A DNA stretch of 64,000 nucleotides from Bugulina stolonifera (Eukaryota; Bryozoa; Gymnolaemata; Cheilostomatida; Bugulidae), in assembly GCA_935421135.1 (NCBI GenBank), contig OW285197.1:6046850-6110849 (forward strand), read 5' to 3'. The stretch's first letter is position 1. Each line of letters begins with the position of its first letter. Position numbers and translations under genes: made by a program. Shown here piece after piece: positions 59,531 to 64,000 of this stretch. Below the pieces are notes generated by a model. That model did not search any database. It was not told the DNA's origin and worked only from the letters and a program-made list of their open reading frames with translations.

Positions 59531-60486
59531 AGCGTCCATTTTAACGATGCTGTGGAACGGAGTCATTGATAGCTCTGAGTCGGAAATACACTCATTGCAA
59601 CTAAAAACTTATCACTTTATTAAATCATTTTAAACCACTACTGTGCACCATTCAACATTTGCAAATATTGTTCATTTTATTTCACTAAGATCGATGTGTT
59701 GTTTGTCCTTGTAAACCTAGTGGCAGCCAAGATAAACCCATTTGAATATTGGCTATTTGACCTCCAGTCAGCATTGAGACCTGTTAGGTTCCTATGGCTA
59801 TGCCTGTGCTAAGTCTATACTTGGAAAGTTTTTACATGGGTAGACTACAGCATGAAATAGCCAAGTAATCTTATTGAGTCAACACTAACACTGTCGTTCT
59901 ATAAATACATGTACACGTTGTAGCTCTTGTGTACAGCCGTAAACAAGAAAGTTAAAGGCAATGCCCGCAATGAGTTGCAGGCACTATGGCCATCTCTGTA
60001 GCACAGTTTATATTAACTGCTTGAGTGCTTCCAAAATTTCCAACATACATAAAATGTGGGCTAAAAATTGAAGGAGATGGTTTTCTTGGCAGCAGCTAGG
60101 TTTTCAAACACAAACAACACATCAATTTTACTGAAATAGGATGAACAATAATACTATTTTTCAAATATTGAATAGTGTGACAATTGGTGGTTTAAGCGCT
60201 ATCTTACATGTATTTTCAAACTTAAAAAAGTGAGTGAATCATAGAAATTTGATAGCTATGCTCGTTGAAAAAAGCCGCCCAGCTGGATCATGGTGGGAGG
60301 GGTATAAGATTGCTCACATTTGCAGTTTATGGTGATTGATAGCCTATAAGCAAGGTGAAGTGTGATTACCAGGGAGGACATGTACTACATTCTGTATTGA
60401 AACCAAGTTATTGGGTCAAATAATAAACTAGTAGGTTATTCCTATACTTTTCCTTGACCGCGTTTGTAGAACCGTGTGAAAGCGCA

Positions 60487-60680
60487 TTTACATGTATATA
60501 GCAGGTATATAACATGTACATAGCATGTATATAGCATGTGTAGTATAGCATGTATATAGCATACATATAGCATGTATATGACATGTATTAATAGCATGTA
60601 CATGACATGTATATAGCATGTACGTGTATAGCATGTATATAGCATGTGCGTATATAGCATGCATATAGAGTGTATATAAC
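60487..60680. repeat. Degenerate ATAGCATGTAT repeat
   Basis: About 15 imperfect units of 11 to 14 bp around TATATAGCATGTA. The word ACATGT recurs in it. No coding meaning. Confidence 0.85.
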
Positions 60681-61706
60681 GGGAATGCAATATTTTGTCA
60701 ACCAATACCCAACATTTAACAAAAAGAAGAGGTCAGTTAAATAGCTTTTGCCTGCTGACTGAGCTGTGCGGTCACTTTTAATAATCTTTTTTTAAGCACT
60801 CTAGTGAAATTCAGCAGGGCTTTTTCCACCGCTTAAACAGGGTACTGTCAAGACTGTGTTTATTGCACTCATCAACATTGGATCACCTTCTAGCTAGAAC
60901 AACAAACAGACATTGAACATCTTTGGCCAAGCCCAAGCTACATGTAGCTGTTTATGGTATTTGTTAGCATATTTAGTCAATAATAATCAATAGGCATAAA
61001 GCGCACATTTCCTCAATTAAATAATACCTGTATAACATTTATAAAAATATAATAAGAAAATATATACATGTATGATCTTTATTTTCTCATGCATTAAACT
61101 AGTCTTCTACTAAGGTGAAGAGGAGTAAAATTGTTCAAAATATTTACACTACAAGAATTAATTATTTATGAATGTTATTATTTTAAGTTCAAATCACAGG
61201 CTACTCTAATTTTGCTGATGGTTTATGCTGCACAGCAAAGAAAGTGTCGTGGTTGAAAAAGTACATTATAGTCATAGTATGCAGGATGCTGGAAACAGAG
61301 AGTCAGATAGGCAAGTATGCGCTACAGTGCATAATTATATTAAACCAGTGTTAATAGCTAAATATAGGCGTGCACATCCTGGATCTGAAGAAGTTGTTCT
61401 AACAGAAACAGACATTGGCTCATAAATCACATTCGATGTATAGTAACTGCACGATGAATTGCGTTTTCCTTGCTTCCTTCCTTCTTTTTTCTCATCAAAG
61501 CTAAAACGTGCATTTGCATGTATGTCTCTGTACATACACATCGTACATTACATACATAATATAATATTAGAGTCTATTGGAATTGGTTATTCGCAGGGGG
61601 TTAATCAATTTCTTCAGTTTATGAATAAGAAGTGAGAACAGGACATATTATAAAGAATGGAAAGCCCTAGTTTTATAGTAATTCATATACTAGTATAAAC
61701 ACTTAC

Positions 61707-63272
61707 GGAACTGCTGGTTACCGTTAGGATCAACACTTGCCTCTCCATCTAAAACCATAAAAAAATATTACATAGACGTAGACATAGGCATAGACATTAA
61801 GAACATTCTATTCCTAGGTGCAATTTATAAGAATTTAACAATAACAATGAAAAGATAGTTATAATATTGCTACACGCATAATCAGCAGAGCAGTTTAGTG
61901 AAATGAAATCTAGCAAAAGTAATGTTGCATAACAGCCGTTTCCGAGTTGTCATTGTTGTATAAATTACCAAATAGACAAACTTTTAGAAGTGTCTAAATT
62001 TTGATTTACAATGTATCGTTAACCTGTTTTAAGTATAATGAATTTTCTCAATGCATTGTGTTTACATGCATAATGGCAAGTAATAGCTGAAATGGTCAAT
62101 TAATGAAGTTTTAGAGGAACCTCACAATCCTAGTAACTCGTACCTCTAGCTTTAAAATGATGCAGAATTTGTTTGGGGTTAGTGTTGCTACAGAGATGTA
62201 GTTCTGCTTTAAAAACCTGCAAATATTGCTAAGAAATTATTACCGGAGAGCAACCGTAGTCTGACGATGTAACTTGTCATGTGACTAGCATGTGACTTGT
62301 CATATGAGTAGCATGTGATGCTAGTCACAAAAGCAAAGAAACTGGTGCTTTAATTGCAGTCAAGACGATCACAGGTGGAACCAGCTGTGAGGATTAGTTT
62401 GAATTAACGATGAAAGTTAGACAATGATGTCTATATTGGCTAACTGCACCAACTGTGATAGATCTCTACAACACTTGCTTAAGTTGATTTATCCTTACTC
62501 GCAAATTATCGGAAGAAAATTTAAAGTCTAGAGAGAACACATGGCCACTACACCAGCTCGACTTCCTCGACGAAGGAAGCCAAGCTGATGAGTTGTACAT
62601 GTGTACTGAACTAATTGCACAGAAAATAATTCTCTAAGGTCATCCTGCTATTAAGAAGTTCGACCATATTATTATATATGTACTTCCTACATAATATTCT
62701 GGTATTGTTCAGTCATGTTTTGTTTTAAACCCTGTTCAAGAATTGCATGTGTGAAAGTAACTCATTCCTAATGAGGATCTACGGTACCTAATCACGTAGC
62801 ACAGTGAGTAGACAGAATCATGTATAACAGTGGAAGAATTACATCCCCACTACACCTACTCAGTCCATGGATAAAATACCCTTCTATTGTACATTGTAGC
62901 TGTAGGTTGCTGATAATTCTACCGGCATGATTGTCATGGAGTAATAATGTCATAAGACATGCAAATTAATGATTTTATTCCAAATAAAACTGGTGCGAGA
63001 AGTTGACCGCTCAAATTTGATTTGATCGGATGGATTTTCTATTTTATAATATAATATTCACTGGAGAGTATACAGACTGTAGACTAATAAGAAGTTACAA
63101 TGCAACTGGACAATATATACATACCACGTTCTGTTGTGCAATAAAATGTAGATGCGCTACGTTCACCAGTTGCAGAATCATTATTTCTCCTTTCTTCAGC
63201 AGATCTGTCCTCACTCTCTGTTTGGTCACCATCTTTGGGTCTCTCCTTAGTGAGACCTCCGCGCTTAGCCAT
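61707..63272 (-). CDS. Possible two-exon fragment of an unrecognised gene
   Basis: Exon 63125..63272 starts at ATG, encodes a charged peptide beginning MAKRGGLTKERPKDGDQ and ends at a good donor (GTATGTAT). Exon 61707..61748 (42 nt) has a good acceptor (GGTTTTAG) and donor (GTAAGTGT) and continues in phase as DGEASVDPNGNQQF. No downstream exon was found before the zinc-finger locus. An overlapping frame in the first exon (EQFYAWLSAEVSLRRDPK...) after an acceptor at about 63296 is also open and looks at least as protein-like, so the frame is undecided. Confidence 0.35.
62278..62330. repeat. Inverted repeat with CATGTGAC words
   Basis: ATGTGACTAGCATGTGAC on the left and GCATGTGATGCTAGTCACA on the right pair over TGTGACTAGCAT, enclosing CATATG. 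It could be a small foldback remnant. Confidence 0.6.
62775..62865 (-). mobile_element. Diverged SINE-like head, family B (weak)
   Basis: Plus-strand CCTAATCACGTAGCACAGTG matches CCTAATCATCTAGCGCAGTG in the copy at 40217..40305, and a GGTGTAGTGG-like A box can be read on the minus strand nearby. The rest is diverged. Confidence 0.4.
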
Positions 63273-63477
63273 GCGTAAAATTGTTCCTTAAAAATTAGAA
63301 AATACCAGCAAGAGTGTAGTAAAAAGGTCAACATACGCTGATATGGTGAAGAGGACTGACTCCTGTATATGAATGACTAGTGTCGACATATGGACTATAA
63401 TATTAAGACTTAAAATAATGGAGGTCTCCTGTGTGTACTTCATCTGAATGCAGGATAAAGACCCACCTCTGCCCTCT

Positions 63478-63600
63478 TTTAACAAGAGCAGCCACATCAC
63501 GGCGGTGCAGGTGAAAAACGGCAGCACCAGCGCTGTCTGTTTCAGCCTTGTAGCAGTGCTTCACACTGGGTTCATAACAGAGAGTGACTGAAGTGTGGAG
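63478..63600 (-). other. Possible coding exon, unrecognised
   Basis: Between an acceptor-like CCACACTTCAG and a donor-like AGAG|GTGGGT on the minus strand the frame reads VTLCYEPSVKHCYKAETDSA then GAAVFHLHRRDVAALVKRGQ. It looks protein-like but its phase does not fit the ATG frame of the neighbouring candidate, so the link is unresolved. Confidence 0.3.
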
Positions 63601-64000
63601 GTGAGAACTTGGTAAGCTCACAGCCACGATAAAAATAAGACATGCATGTACCTAGCCGTGGTATGAAATACCACCGACATACTTAGAGTTGAGGATCTGC
63701 CATTTACTTTACTTTAATATAACATTAGTGTATGGTTACATGTCTAAGGCCGAGTGCCTACTATGCCTACTATGTAGCTGTATATCTTTTACACGTATAC
63801 TGAATGCATGTGCGGCAATGTTTCATAATGTTTTGTATCATGCTTGACCTAGGAGGCCTTACCCAGAGTCGGTATTGTTGTTTTTTATTATTATTGCACA
63901 ATACTGTAGACCAAGTGAAGATAGCACTTTTCACCAGAAACCACCAGAGATGATTTAGTATAAAAAAGAAACATTATTTTTTAGTTCAGTTGATTGCTGA

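Larger units (their letters stand above)
57701..61706. other. Noncoding stretch with scattered repeats
   Basis: No exon with both splice sites and protein-like sequence was found. It contains a SINE-like head (59436..59530), a degenerate tandem repeat (60487..60680) and many short TACATGTA words. The open frame at 59029..59241 looks random. A short plus-strand frame at 61231..61425 follows an acceptor-like GCTGCACAG and ends with AHPGSEEVVLTETDIGS; it could be a terminal exon or transposon relic, but I cannot support it further. Confidence 0.5.

Overview
The window is genomic DNA from a metazoan. It is AT-rich, its genes are split by GT-AG introns of about 80 to 1500 bp, and it carries tRNA-derived SINEs, hAT-like and foldback MITEs, an LTR-retrotransposon fragment and many minisatellites. 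Protein similarity recalled by eye is to animal families (SEC16, GTPBP3, atlastin/GBP). A sponge or other marine invertebrate is my best guess, but the sequence does not settle the species. All gene models were built by hand from splice sites, reading phase and family resemblance.

Layout. (1) At 1-1472 on the minus strand lies the 5' end of GTPBP3, the mitochondrial tRNA-modifying GTPase; its GTPase domain is off the left edge. (2) At 5693-30327 on the plus strand is a complete SEC16 gene, the COPII/ER exit site scaffold. I could chain 36 exons with consistent phase into 2111 codons plus stop. Its introns hold a hAT-like MITE, a 46-bp minisatellite built from an exon's own splice donor, and a 1.1-kb foldback element. 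(3) At about 31979-44319, also plus strand, is a second, diverged and shorter SEC16 paralogue in tandem. It lacks the N-terminal exons, has repeated Met/Gly-rich modules and a 17-residue repeat not found in copy 1, and keeps the whole central conserved domain with the same exon lengths. (4) At 45858-51141 on the minus strand, convergent with SEC16 copy 2, is an atlastin/GBP-family large GTPase with a coiled-coil tail, no visible membrane hairpin and RN in place of the usual RD motif. (5) At 53210-57700 a Cys/His zinc-finger gene is duplicated in direct orientation. The left copy has a nonsense codon and a frameshift near its 5' end; the right copy is open but has lost the last histidine of both fingers. 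Between them lie one LTR with its primer-binding site and the start of gag from a retrotransposon, and a SINE sits only in the left copy. (6) At 57700-64000 the sequence is mostly noncoding, with SINE heads, simple repeats and a few weak candidate exons on the minus strand.

Biology. SEC16 organises ER exit sites through the Sec13-binding central domain and disordered flanks. The tandem paralogue keeps the central domain but has different low-complexity flanks, so it may be a specialised or competing scaffold. The intron sequences of one exon block are almost identical between the copies while neighbouring exons have diverged, which points to gene conversion. The GTPase of the atlastin/GBP family could also act on ER or vacuolar membranes, but nothing in the sequence ties its function to SEC16.
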